A stretch of DNA of 64,000 nt from Atrichornis clamosus (lineage: Eukaryota; Chordata; Aves; Passeriformes; Menuridae), in assembly GCA_013400975.1 (NCBI GenBank), contig WBMZ01011748.1:107109-171108 (forward strand), given 5' to 3'. Below the pieces are notes generated by a model. That model was given only the letters and a program-made list of their open reading frames with translations, was not told the DNA's origin and made no database searches. Position numbers and translations under genes: made by a program. Shown here in pieces: positions 51,301 through 63,782 of this stretch (positions are counted from its first letter, which is position 1; the number at the start of each line of letters is the position of its first letter).

Positions 51301-54300
51301 CAGCTGGGACTGCTGCAGTACAGCAAGACCTTTGTGCATAAGATTGATCCACAAATCTCCTGCTTTCTCCCAAGTGGCAAAGGACAATGCAGTGAAGGAC
51401 AAAAGGTATGTCCGCTCTGGTCTGGCCACATGGAACTGAAAGGTCTCAGAGGAGCAGCTGGCTCAAAAACTTGAAGAAAAAATTTTAAAGGCTCAGCTCC
51501 TTTTAAGAGGAAAATGTCCCATTGTTCCATAATTAATGGAAAGCAGAAGAGGTTTTATGGACTCATTGAGAAACGAGGGTGAGCATTAGAAAGCAATTTT
51601 CAGTATTTCATGATCACAAGGTGAGCTGCTTGCATAACACCAGCAAGGAACATGAATGCTGATATCACAAGGCAGTTATGAAACTTGGGCTTTAAATGCT
51701 GAATAACAATAACATAGTAATTAAGTCTAATAAGTGATTTTTTTTTTCTTTTTTTTTTTTTTCTTAACTGCAAAGTAGATGCTGCAACCTTCAAGTATGA
51801 CTCTCCTCTCTGGCGAGGTGCACACGATGGATGCCCCCTGTTCCCACCACCTCGCAGCACCAGGGATCCATCCCACCCCACAGTCTCACTGCCGGTCACA
51901 TCCCTTCTTCAGGGGAGGCTTCAAGATCACAGCAAGGGACAGGCTGTGAGCCGGTGAGGAGCAGGAGAATGAGGGAATAAACCTGAATAACCACACTCTG
52001 CGAGTTAGCTGCTAAACCCCCTAGAAGCTCCTCAGTCCTCCCTGATGGTTTTTTGCCACAAGCACATGTTCTCGTGCATTACTCCAGTGTGACCAGGACA
52101 CAGCCTCCCACAGAAGACACACAATATAGAGCAACAAAATGTCATGAAAATCAAGGGCAAACGAATACAGAAGACAGTCTCTCCCCCTAACACCACTTCT
52201 ATTTTTAGGCAGCCATATTAGCTTGGAGCAGTTTTACTTGTTTCTGATAATGAGCAGAGCTTTTGCATCTTCTCTTGAGGACATTTCCTCTATGCAGGCA
52301 CTTTGCTTTACACCAGCAGCACAGAAGAGGTCACATCAACAGGCAAAAGCAAAACCACAATTTATTGTGAAAGGGCCCTGAGAAACCAACTTCAGCCTTG
52401 AACTTATGCCCTTTCTCCCTGGACAAACACACTGCTCCATTTTTGGGGGGATATGCTCTGTTCACCTGCAAGGCATCCCTCCTGTTGAGTCACATGATAA
52501 ACCTTTGCCAATGCAAGAGGCATGAGAGAGCTCCTGAGAGCTCCCACAGCTGCAGGACCACTGTGCTAAAGCGGGAACTTGCTAAAGAACAGGCTGATCA
52601 TTATCAAATGAGCAAGACAAAATGCAGATGTGTACAAGATCTGAGTCCTGGCAAGTTTCTTTTCAGGAAGTGGTGTTCCTCCACCCTTCAGAGAGAGCTA
52701 TTCCTAAGGTACTACAATTTTCTGCAACGCAACCAACTCGTACATTCAATGTCCTTTGGTTGCTTCAGACTCTCTTGACAAGAACATCCAGATGCAAAGC
52801 TCTCTTCCTTCAGGATCCACTCCTTCTCATCTCCTCAAGCCTCAACCTTCCTCCACAGCCCTTCACCACCACTCTCCTGTCTCCTTGTGCCCACACTGGT
52901 GCTACCTAAGGCAGTGGGATCTGGTAGTCCTGTCTGGACTGCCAACAGGTAAAGTCCAGAGAGCAAGATACACCTTGGAACAGGTGGCAGAGGTGAGGGA
53001 TGGTGGAAGTAGGCAGATTCTCACCTGGAAAATGAAAGCATGGAAGAAGCAGCCTGGGGATCTCTGGCTGTCATTGTTGTTTCACTTGGAGAATAGAGAA
53101 GGCAAGGCCTCACACATTTATCACCACTTTTTTTTCTGAATTTTCAATAAACTGCTTCAAGTCTTCTATTTGCCCTTTGGATTATGATCTTTCAGGAAGG
53201 CCTTTTTCCATGCTTCTCTACGATTATGAGATCTAGGGAAAAATACTCCCCTTTCAAGTTAACTTCTAGTGTCAGCACTTCCCAGGATTTCCTGACCACA
53301 GACAAAATCATGAGGCTTTTGTCAAGTGAGAAACCCCTTCCCAGGGGCAAGGTGCAGTGTAAAAGGGCACCAACCCACAGGCTGGTCACTTCTTGGCGAG
53401 CTCCTGCCCCTGGTCACAAGCATCTTCACAGCGGGTGGATTGCGAAATCTCGTTTACTGAGGAAAAACACTAGTTCAGTAAGAGGAAGCATTGAAGACAG
53501 CTAGTAGATGATTAACAAGTGAGCGCTCAAGTCAATTGCTGCAGCAGCACCACAGGTTCCTTAAGGCGGTAAAACACCTCACACGTCAGAGGCGAGTTGT
53601 TCAGGAGAAGCTGTGCCTGGCCAAGCCCTGGCTGCATGGGACCACACGGTCACAGCCTGCAGCTCTTCTCCTCCCTCCCTCAGCTCCCGGCCTGCAGGTC
53701 TCCAGCCCAGGACTCCACAGCAGTGGTACCCCAGGGACCTTCCCACTCTCCCATCAGCCAGGCTGCCTTCATGACCTCCCTCTCCATGCTAAGCCTGCAG
53801 TCTCTGCAGAGGTGGCCGTGGCTTTCCATGCCCTCTGCACAGCTGAGCACCCACCCACCTCCCTCCCACCAGCAGGCACTTGCCCTCTGGCCAGCTGAGC
53901 CATCTGGCAGGAAGGAGTTATCAGGGTCCCCACCCTCGGGCAACATCATGTCAATGCAGTACTGGGGAAGAGAGGTACACAGTCTTGTGTGGTTCTTTTA
54001 AACCAGGGCCAAAGAAGAAGCAGCATTTTTGCTCAGGGCCTTTGCCTTTTCATGCTAGAGTCCCCCAGAGAGCAGTAAAGGTGCTTCAGAGTTCTTAAGT
54101 ATCAGTTACTTTTAGGCAATAATATCCTGAACACCCTTCTTCATCCTGGCTTTTACAGTGCACAGTGAAGAAGTTATGGGGATTTGGGCTTTCTCCTTAA
54201 CAGGCCATCATTAACAAGTGACTCACGTTATATTGCAGCGTGCGTCATCCTGGCAGAGGTCACAAGTCTAAGCGACAACTAGTCTTCAATTATTTCCTTC

Positions 54301-54526
54301 AAGTCGAATTAAAGGTGTATTGTTATGCTAATTTTACATCTGCTCCATCCTATCTTTCCTTCCACTGTCTCCAGAGCAACCTGGGATTTCAGCTCACAGT
54401 CCAAACTACCTCTGGAGGAGCTCTTCCACCATGGTGTAGTTACAGGTTGTCACAAAATGTGGGCATGCCAGTGGAAAGTCTTCTGGATGGGCATTCAGCT
54501 ATGCCATCGAATTGCTAAAGCAGCTC
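48366..54526. other. Intron 1 sequence without recognised elements
   Basis: No coding or repeat element except the T-rich tract at 51.74 kb. An AATAAA occurs at about 53146 after TTTTCTGAATTTTC, but no transcript is supported. Confidence 0.65.
51738..51764 (+). repeat. T-rich homopolymer tract
   Basis: A run of T interrupted by single C residues (T10, C, T14, C). Low-complexity sequence in intron 1, A-rich on the TNIK sense strand. Confidence 0.9.
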
Positions 54527-54562
54527 TCCATCCATACATCCATCCATTCATCCATCCATCCC
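54527..54562 (+). repeat. (CATC)n microsatellite, imperfect
   Basis: About nine TCCA/CATC tetranucleotide units with interruptions (TCCATCCATACATCCATCC, then ATTCATCCATCCATC). An imperfect tetranucleotide repeat in intron 1. Confidence 0.9.
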
Positions 54563-55680
54563 TCCTCCCACTGCTGTGCCACAGGGATAATGGGCTGCTG
54601 TCCCTGCCATCTTCCTGCTCAGTTCATGCTTTATTGGAGCAATTGCTCAAGGATCCGGGGCTTTCCAAGAGCTCAAACACAACCACCTCCATGCTGCCAC
54701 ATGACACCGCTGGCTCCAAGAGCAGGGGCAAAGCTCAACAGGCAAAATCACTTTGAACTATGCCCAGCATCACATGAATACTGAAGAAATTTCTACAGAG
54801 CTGGTATAAAAAGGGGCATTTCAGCCGTTTTCCATTTTCTAGCCAAGAAGCCCCACATTTCAGCCTCTCTTCTTTACTCACCCCCCACAGAATGTACCTG
54901 TCACAGGTCCCCAAGCTGTGGGGACCAGGAGCAGATAGCATCCCTGCCAGGGCAGGGCACAGTCACTGCAGGACACTTGGCTCAGAGAACACAGTTCTGC
55001 CCATTAGAAAACATGGCCATTACCAGCCTGGTCACCAGTGGAGCACTCTGTTTACATTTACAGCAGTCAAACACAGTCACACTGGCTGCAAGGATCACTT
55101 TAGAGAGCATTTGTAAACTTCTCTCACTACTGGAATCCCATTTAGCTATTACAGCCTCTTCAGCCACACTAACACACCAATCCCCTCAGAATAGCAATGG
55201 GAAGAGCAGAGTCATCACACTATTTACTGAAGCTAATCAATACATAAAAGCTGAAGATTTATTGCACTGAGGACAGCCTGTCTACATGGCCAGAAAATCC
55301 ATTTAAAGTTCTTTTCATTTTGTTGCTTAGGCCTCTGGTTTTTCTCCAAGAACAGTTTCCTTGCACACCCATCTTTCCTTCCCCCCCAAATAGTGGCATC
55401 TGCAGACACACAAGGGAAGCCCCCTCCCCAGACACCTACCAAGAGTATTCAACAGGAGGGTGAAACACCAAACCCACAGGTTTGAGGGCACTGCACCTTC
55501 CTTTCCAGCCATGTTTCATGCCTGATTCAGCATCTCTCATCTAACTGAGGAGCCTGGAGAACTTTAGCCTGGGTTTTGAAGAACGTCTGTGTGCCAGGTA
55601 CAAGGACACAGCCTGTGCCATTCATAGCCACGCCCTGCTGTCCTACTCCACTCAAGAGGGAACAGTTAAATCCACGCTCA

Positions 55681-55727
55681 TTTTTGTATACGTATTTATA
55701 TACATTATTTTTATATATATAAATAAC
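55681..55727. repeat. AT-rich low-complexity tract
   Basis: TTTTTGTATACGTATTTATA is followed by alternating TA (TTATATATATAAATAA). Likely a degenerate TA simple repeat. Confidence 0.8.
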
Positions 55728-56030
55728 TTCATAAGTGCCCTGCAAGGCCCACAACATACCTGACTTGCTGTGTTCTGGGAGCGGCCCCCCACAATGCTGA
55801 CATACCACCCGAGTATCACGACTAGTGACCACAACTGGGGAGATACACTGAGCTGCACCATCAAAATTCCTTCATCTTGGCTTATGTTTTGGGGAGCAGA
55901 AGCATGGCAGGCAACAGCCATCAGGCTTAGTGCTCCTGGAGCACCAATATTATTTATAACAATCAACATCTAGCAGGTAAACACATGTGTTTAGGTCACT
56001 GTATCAGCTGCATGGCCCTCAGTGTATTAG

Positions 56031-56222
56031 AATCATAGAATTGTTTGAGTTGGAAGGGATCTTTAAGCTCCATGGGTAGGGATGCCACCCACTACATCAC
56101 GATGCTCCAAGTCCCACTCAACCTGCCATTGAACACATCCAGGGATGGATCATCCACCACTTCTCTGGGTAACCTGTTCCAGTGCCTCACTACCTTCCTA
56201 ACACAGCTAAGAAAGACAGCAG
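56031..56222 (-). mobile_element. CR1 LINE 3'-end fragment
   Basis: The plus strand starts AATCATAGAATTGTTTGAGT, then TTGGAAGGGATC, and further on CCAGGGATGGATCATCCACC and ACTTCTCTGGGTAACCTGTT CCAGTGCCTCA. This is the reverse complement of the classic CR1 tail including its terminal 'tctatgatt' motif. The element therefore points in the minus direction, the same as TNIK. It is 5'-truncated in the usual CR1 way. Confidence 0.95.
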
Positions 56223-56772
56223 TTTGCTAGGGAGGAGATCTGCACCTTCACTTTTGCCAGTTAATCGCAAAATCACACTAAGCTTTTATGCTTGTGTATG
56301 AAAGAGAAAGAAGGAGGCAAATGTATTCTGATTTACACAGAGATTTCTATTGTTGCCTGGACATCAAACAACATCCAATTAGTCCTGCAAGGATCTGACC
56401 CACAAATTATGAAAATAAATGCCTCTGAAGCTTTGATCTCTTGTATTTCTATAGCATGCTACAGCAGTCATTAGACACATTTTATTAGGTTCAAGCTGTG
56501 CGATCTTTTCCTCGGCAAAGGCTCTACCACCTCCAATGCATCCTGAAGTCACCATCCAGAGGATTAAGGGCATGATCCCAAACAGTCACTTCTGTCATGC
56601 ACTAAACACGTGACTCAGCTGGCAGTAGGCTCTTTCCTGCTGGGTTTCAAAATTAGGAGAAAAGAGAATTTTTAAAAGGAAGGGGAGGGGAAACTGTCAG
56701 CCGCCGAAGTTATTTATTTTTTGTTAGCTTATAAAGAATATGCATCTGAGGCAATATCCCTGGCTTCTAAAG

Positions 56773-56814
56773 AGTGTTGCTTTCAGAACAATGTACTGTT
56801 CTGAAAGCAACACT
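56773..56814. repeat. Perfect 18-bp inverted repeat with 6-nt loop
   Basis: AGTGTTGCTTTCAGAACA (56773-56790), then ATGTAC, then the exact reverse complement (56797-56814). Two more outward positions could pair as G-U and A-T in RNA, after which pairing stops, so the stem is 18-20 bp. The inner ends, AGAACA and TGTTCT, equal steroid-receptor half-sites but with spacing 6 instead of the usual 3. The stem is short for a pre-miRNA. It could be a cruciform-forming palindrome, a snap-back from repair, or a small hairpin RNA. Confidence 0.95.
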
Positions 56815-58489
56815 TTCTGCACCCTGAAATGCCACTGCTGGAGGGAACACGCAAAAACTGTAACAAAAGGTTTGGTGCACTCTGAAGCTGAAAACCACAC
56901 GTGCACTCATGTGAGCAGAAACTCCCACCCTCGCTGCAGCAGGAGCGCTCAGAACCAAGAGGATGTTGAACTCACATTGCTCAGGCTTTACTCAGAGGAG
57001 CTCACTGCTCACAGCTGCACAAACCAGGCAGGGACCACGCCTGCCAGAGGCTACGGCTGTTTCCAGCCCGAGCGCATCCATGGGAAGGATGGGACCACGT
57101 CACTCACCCAGGCCTCACTGACTGGCAGAGGGTAGTGTTTGCACGAAGCCATCCGTATCCGACAGGGCTCCTGTGGCAGAGCAGAGCCGGTTACCTGCAG
57201 CAGAGCAAAGGGAACACCTTCTGCTGCTCGGGGTACCTCAGCACCTGAGCGCAGGGCAGGACACACTGCTGGCTCACCTCGGGTGGAAGGAGGAGTTGGT
57301 ATCCAATTGGATACTCCAGTACTGCCCACCTGATTACCACCATTTAGTACCAACACACAACCTTGAACTTCTGCCAAGCACTGCAGCAAACTAACGTGGA
57401 AAAGCAACATTCTGGATCAAAGGGAAAGGCTTCCTGATTGGCCATTACAAAATAAAATCAGGCGTGCAGAGAGATAGAACTGAGTGCCAACTAAACTTCT
57501 CATCAATGTTTTCCAACCTTGGTGGCTTTTCCTCTCCTTTGACTAACAAGCCATTGCAGGAGCTCCCCAGGGCTGGGGGCCTACATGCTGAGCATCCTCA
57601 TCCCACTGCAGGAAGGGGATGCTCTGCCCCTCACAGGGCTCATCTAGAAACAACCACGAAGGAGGAATGCAAAGGGAGAGGGAGTATCCGTTTTCCAAGC
57701 ACCATGTTCCTTCGCCAATCCTCCTTTAGAAATCATAAATGATTTATACGGAAAACATCAAATCTCACTTATGTAAACTGTTTTCCTGAGCCTAGAGCAG
57801 ACAGCCCATCAGTTTCAATGTGCAGCCACAGCTCAAAGTGACAAAACAGGACAGGAGGAGGGCATTGGGTAGAAGGAAATTGAAGCTATTGGCCTGCTAA
57901 GTGGGAAACACAACCTGTCACTAAATGGAGCTATCAATGTCTTAGGTTAGTGGGTTTCGACCTGCAGCCTGCTTTAATGGCTGTATGAAAGGTAACAAGG
58001 AAGGCACCTGAGCATCAGCAAATGGACACCTCACATGATGGAGGCTCTACACTTCTTGAGGCTGAGTGGGGCACCCTCAGAGCAGTCAGGACCAAAAGGC
58101 CACCAACAGGGAGAAAGAATCAGCCAAAGCCCTTGGGAGAGGGAACATGGATCTGCATTTCACTCTGCAATGCTCCAGGTTTCTTCTGCAGCTGGCAGCA
58201 AAGGAAAACAGCATGGTGTACCCCAGGAAGAGCAGCTGCCTTCAGGTGGTAGGTCCTGAAACCTCAACACCATCCTCCCCACTCCAAGGCACAACAGCTT
58301 TTCCCAATGCTGTTTATCCACACCATGCTCCCTTTTGCCGGCTGGTAGCTCTCTACTGAGGGAAGCACAGGAAATCTAGCAGGATTCTCCCCCTTTATAT
58401 TTAAGGCATGAAGAAAGGAGACAGGGATCAATACTGTGTCCTTGGTCTGCAGGTCAGACACCAGAGAACTCCCACTGGTGTCTATAATT

Positions 58490-58510
58490 ACCCTTGCAAT
58501 GTGCAAGGGT
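58490..58510. repeat. Short perfect inverted repeat
   Basis: ACCCTTGCA, ATG, TGCAAGGGT: 9-bp arms with a 3-nt spacer. Possibly chance or a palindromic factor site. Confidence 0.85.
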
Positions 58511-59269
58511 GCAGTAGAAGGATCAGGCAAGGGTTTGCAGAGAGCAGCTCAGAGCCTGAGCCCAGTAGGTGACAGCAGCTTCCATCTGGCCTGCTCCCAC
58601 ATGAACGACAACTTCCAAGGACATCTCTTCCACAGCTGGGTGATTCATTCCTGGAGATTTATATACAGATCAAATGGAAACCGTTTCCTCACTCACCCCA
58701 TACAAACCGTACCACTACATCTACGAGCCTGGCAGATAAAAACTGCCTTCATGTAGCAAGAATAAAAACCTTCTCTAACTCCTCCTCCTTGCATGGATTA
58801 AAAAATCAAACCCTTTATTTTAAATATGCACACCAATCAAATGCTCTTTGTTGCTTCAAAGCTTGATTCAACGAAGTGCTTGTGCCCAAACTTCACCCTG
58901 CTCAGGCATATACTTTGCTATAAATTCACTCCACATGATTAATTTCTAAGGCTGCCCAGCAAAAGAGCACTAGTGAGAATAGAGAGACTCTCCATGCCTT
59001 TAAAAAACACCATACACTTTCATGTTGTGGAAGAACTCCAAGGATGGGGAAGAGTAACCACAGCACCAATGCTCAAGGACACATGGAAAACGACAGAAGA
59101 GCTGGATCTGGCCTGCACAACACCAAAAAGCAGGGAAAAGAATAAAATCAACCCTGCAGAAAGATTAGACAGAAGACAGGCCTGTTTCTTTTGTAACTTT
59201 TCATGAGCACACACAAGAATACTACATGCGTAGAGGATGAATCTACACATGTAGATGTAGCTCAAGGAA

Positions 59270-59546
59270 CGGAGTTGGACACAGCCATCCCTTTGGGATT
59301 CTTTAAACAGAAGGAGGAAAGATTTAGATCAGATGTTAGGAATAAATTATTTTCTCAGAGGGTAGCAAGGCATTGCAACATAATACCCAGAGAAGTTGTG
59401 GATGCCCCATCCCTGGAAGTGTTCAAGGCCAGGATGGACGCGCCTTGGAGCAACCTGGCCTAGTGGAAGATGTCCCTGCCCACGGCAGGGGGTTTGGAAC
59501 TAGATAAGCTTTGAGGTCCCTTCAAATCCAAACCATTCTGTGATTC
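59270..59546 (+). mobile_element. CR1 LINE 3'-end fragment
   Basis: Sense CR1 sequence. It runs from a weak match near 59270, through GATTTAGATCAGATGTTAGG and GTGGATGCCCCATCCCTGGA AGTGTTCAAGGCCAGGATGG, then GTCCCTGCCCACGGCAGGGG, to the terminal CCAAACCATTCTGTGATTCA. The end at 59546 is the canonical CR1 terminus. No intact reverse transcriptase region is present, so it is a dead 5'-truncated copy. It is antisense to TNIK. Confidence 0.95.
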
Positions 59547-60881
59547 AGGGACCAGTATTCTGCTGCCAAGTTTTATGGTTTAAAACTTAAACGGCTCAAA
59601 AATAGACAAAGTACATAGATACTGTCATGGTCCATAGCTTACACATGCACTGAATAGACACTGGAAGAGGCCATATTAAGCCCCTGATGGAGTACTCTTC
59701 AGAGTGTCTTTCCTCAGGAATTGTGAATATATATATTTATTTGTTGAACATCTGCCCCAAATTTTGCGTCGTAGCATACCATGTAAAACACAGCACAAAC
59801 AAGCTTTTTGTATCTTTTTTTTCTTTATCTCCAGAAGTCATCTCCAGTGAAATTTGTTCCTCTTTCTATTTAGGAAGGTGACTTTTACAAAAGCTGCCCA
59901 AATTCTGTTGAGCTACAGAGTTTTTTTTTTAAAGGTGCTGGAGGAAGAAACCTAAAATAATGCTGCCAGGGTAATGCTCCTGAGTGATGGCTTACAGTGC
60001 TTATTCCCCATTAGAACTTCTCCTAAATCTTTAATGATGCTCAAATATGCCATAAACTGACAAAGTTCTAGAAACAGGCCAATGCCAGCACGTTTGAGTT
60101 TTGTGGGTTTTTAACATGCACGCTTTTATCTCCATTGACAGTGATCAACTAATGCAAACAAACGGCCACCGAAACTTCACTTCTATACAAAGCAAAGCTA
60201 AAGGAAGAGTAGTGACATTTTTGGGTTTCATCCAATTCTTCCCAGCAACAGCTAACACTCACCGACTCCTTAATTCTGTGCTGTCTCCTCTCCAAGCCTG
60301 AGCGTTAAAGGCCAGGCTTTTCCAAAACAATAAACGATTTTAGGATACAGTTTCCAGAGAGTGCATGGTCAGCACTTCACTGAAGTAAATAACAAAAGCT
60401 TGGGTTTTGTTAATGAGTTTGAAACAAAAGCAACATCCAGGTGCATGAAGGAGACAGTTGCTTCTTCCCCAAAAAGGCTCTTTTTAAATTCCCAGCCTTG
60501 CAGGAAACCCTCAGCCAAGCCGTGCAGCCCAGCTGAGCCTGGTGACCTCTGTCCAGGGTGAGCCCATCACCCAGGAGAGAAGGAGCAGCTGTGAGCACGG
60601 GGGGATTGCTGGTCCCCAGCCAGTCCCAGCCCAGAGGTTATCAGCTCCCTGGGAAAGGTGTTCCTTCCTCAGATCTTTTATAACCTCCCTCACACCTTGC
60701 AAAGCAAGTCAGATGAATCCAGCTGTGTGCAGAAGAGCCCACTGCCACCGCTGGTACATCACCCAGAGGCCCAGCCCTGCAGATGGATGCAGCAGAGGAA
60801 AAGCTATTGACCTGAATATTTGAGAAGGATCAAGGCCACTGCCTTCAGCAAGGGATGACAGGCTCTTTCATTCGCTGAGAC

Positions 60882-60903
60882 AAAAAAGAAGAAAAAAAAA
60901 AAA
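60882..60903 (+). repeat. A-rich tract followed by G6/A6
   Basis: AAAAAAGAAGA12 is followed by CAGGGGGGAAAAAACCC. Low-complexity; no retroposon body was recognised upstream. Confidence 0.85.
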
Positions 60904-61007
60904 CAGGGGGGAAAAAACCCACCAAACCCAGCCCCATCTCTCTGCTCTCTCCTATTGGGATCAGCTGTGCATTTACCACCAGAGACAACAGCCCACTGCA
61001 TCCCTCC

Positions 61008-61081
61008 TCACGTTCATTCTCATTTTATTGCAAAAATCTACTTCTCACGTTCATTCTCATTTTATTGCAAAAATCTGCTTC
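61008..61081 (+). repeat. 37-bp tandem duplication
   Basis: Two head-to-tail 37-bp copies begin TCACGTTCATTCTCATTTTA. They lie at 61008-61044 and 61045-61081 and differ at a single base (CTACTTC versus CTGCTTC). The near-identity suggests a recent local duplication. It is not part of a recognised repeat family. Confidence 0.97.
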
Positions 61082-63420
61082 TCAAACATGCCTGTCAACA
61101 GCCTGTGCGAATCCCTGTGTTAATCGTTGGTCTGGTAATAACCAATGCCAGGTCATCCAGCTATTAAACATGTTGAGTGGACGAGCAAAAATATCTCCTT
61201 GTCCATACAAAAGAACATAATGTAGTTTTTCTTATCCCCGTGTCAGTATAATATGCAGCACTACCTGTTCAATGGCCTCATCATTTTAAATTACAGTTTT
61301 CTGCAACATTAACAAGCCTCATTACCAGCACTGCCACTGGAAGATCTCTGGTTTAAGAATCCTTCTGATATCAAAGGTTTCACCCTGCCCTATACTGGCA
61401 CATTCAGCCCTCTGCACCCACAGGGGCACTCCTGGGCACCACGGCAATGAGCACAGTGCCCAGTTATGGACAGAAACATGTCACAGAGAAGGCAGGAGCC
61501 AGCCTCAAGTGAGCTTACTCAATGCACCAGGCCATGCATTTTAAACAGAATTCAGTGCTTTGTTCCTAGCCCAGCCGCCAGCACGTCAAGCAGATGCGCT
61601 GCTGTGGTGGAGCCTGACAGCGTGGCCAAAATAAACTCTACAGTGTGGCAAAAACAGGAGTTCCTGCTACCTCCTATGTCACCTTCCAGCCCAGACCTAC
61701 AAATCCCACCCCGTAAACCCATGGGCAGAGGCAAACTGAAATGAATGATGGTGTGCAGGCTTCTCCTTGTGCCAAGCTCAGCCTTCAGCAGCACACTGCC
61801 ATCCTGCAAATCCACCTCCCTGCCTTGGGACAGGAGCAGGGAAGCCAAAGCAAAGGACGGAGCAAACTGGCAGTCAACAGTCCACCCTTCCCACACACAT
61901 TTGCCTGTTGTTCATAAACCCCAGCCTCTTGGAACATTTCAATGACTCAAACTCGGAGATAAGTGTCCTGAGCGCTTCCTTTCCCCACTGCTGGGAACAA
62001 ATCATTCCCTTCACCAGATTTTTGAGTCACTACCTGCTCCCCTCACCCCTTGAAATACACAAGCAGCACAAGAGCAGCATCTCCTCCATCCAGACTCATC
62101 TACAAACCCACAGCAATGTGACACTTCTTTTCTAATATATAAAAATTTTGCAAGGCTTGGGGAATTACTCCTCCCTGCCATGTTTTGTGCTCAGGCAGCA
62201 AATTTATTATCGATTTCTGATTCAGACCCCATGGAATGATTCACGCTTCGTGCCCTATCTGCTGAATTTATGACCTTTAACAATTATTCTAAGTGCCTGA
62301 AGAGCTTAGTTTAGAAGAAGATCTATTCCTTGGCAAATTAAGCTCCTATTCTTGTCTCGCCTGCAAACCACCACATCTCTCATCATTTACAGGAAAGTGC
62401 CACAGCAGGTCTCTCCCCTTGCGAGGGGGCAGAGGTCGAGTGGCAGCAGCCCTGTGCTGCCAGAGTGGCCACTCCTGGGCAGGGGGACAGGGCTTTGCAC
62501 TCCCACCCCGCTGTCAGTCAGCATTTCAGGTCCCCTTGTCTCTGGTTACCCTGAAATGCCAGCACTGCTCTGCTCACCGACCAGGCGCTGCCAGTGGGTC
62601 TCAGGGGGAGGGAGGGAATATACATTTCCTCCTAAAGTGAAAACAAAACCCTGACTGGATCTGGTGTGCATTGCTATTATAAAGCCACAAAAACAGAAAA
62701 AAAACCCTAAGCACGTGTGGATACAGTTCTAAAAAGAAACGGTACCCTAGTTCAAATACACTTCCCAACACAGACGTTAAAAAAAAAAGAAAACAAAAAC
62801 CCATTTTTCAGAGGGTGGAGAAGGAGAGGCCCCCTACCCCCAAATGATACTGTTCTCCTGGGTTAACTCCACCGGCTTCAGCAGCCTTTCTCCCAAGACA
62901 CCTTCCACCTAAGCGGGAAAACCAGCTCCAGGTCTGTTTTTAAGGCGGATGGTTCCCCCACTCCAATCTCATCTACACCATGTATTGCTGAGCAATCATT
63001 TACACTATTAATCAACCAGAAACTCGCCAGGAAGAAAGTAGGGCAAGTGAATAAAGATAGACTTCTCTTTTTTTTTTCTTGCACTGAAGCAAATAATATT
63101 TCTAAAAATACACTTGTTCAAGTCTTCAGCAGATTCTGCTTAATTTTATTTATTTGCCTATGCCAGCAGATTGCGAGGAGCAGCCTGGCTGTTGCCTCCC
63201 GCATAAATGCTGTTTCTTCTCAATAACTCCCCATGCTCGTTCCCAACGAGCTGCTTTTGCGGCCAGAAAGATGGAGAAAGAGGGAAAAGGAAGAAAGTTA
63301 CAGGAAAAATGGACCAGGGGGGACATCAGGCCACAGCCCACGCCGAGACTGACACGTCTGACGAGCCTGACATTTCAAGGGTACATGCTGGGCTTCATTT
63401 TCCAAGGGGGTGAGGAGGAG

Positions 63421-63720
63421 GCAGCGCGCAGGGACACAGCGGGGAGGCTGTGAGAAGAGAGGCTGCGGGGCCGGGAAAGCGGGGTCTGGGGCGCAGCCCC
63501 GCACTCCGGCGATGCCCGGCCCCACGATCCCTGCGTGTCCGCCTGCCCACGCGAGCTGACCGCGGGGGTGATCGCAGCGCGGGGGGCTGCGGGGGGACCG
63601 GCCCCGCGGTCCCCGTTCCCCCGCCGCGGGGACCCGCCCGGCCGCACGCACCCGCGTCCCCGCTGCGCTGCGCGGGTGCGCACACACGGACACGCACACA
63701 CCTGCGGGTGCACGGCCGTA
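63421..63720. promoter_or_regulatory. CpG island, probably near the TNIK first exon
   Basis: By hand count about 45 CpG in 300 bp, with CCGCGG, GCGCGC and many CCGG/GCGG words and high GC. This is the strongest island in the window and lies at its upstream (TNIK 5') end. No exon 1 coding sequence (leader ending in a DLSALR-like peptide plus donor) was found in it. It may be the downstream shore of the main TNIK promoter or an alternative promoter. Island is directly seen; assignment to TNIK is inference. Confidence 0.8.
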
Positions 63721-63741
63721 CCCGCAGCCCCGCACGGCGGG

Positions 63742-63760
63742 TGCATGCATGCATGCATGC
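63742..63760. repeat. (TGCA)n microsatellite
   Basis: TGCATGCATGCATGCATGC, roughly five tetranucleotide units, self-complementary and able to extrude as a cruciform. Confidence 0.95.
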
Positions 63761-63782
63761 GTACATACACACACACACACAA

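Larger units (their letters stand above)
59547..63420. other. Intron 1 sequence between CR1 and the CpG island
   Basis: Mostly unique sequence with a TA-rich patch at 59725-59742, the A-rich tract at 60.88 kb and the 37-bp duplication at 61.0 kb. No exon was seen. Confidence 0.65.
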
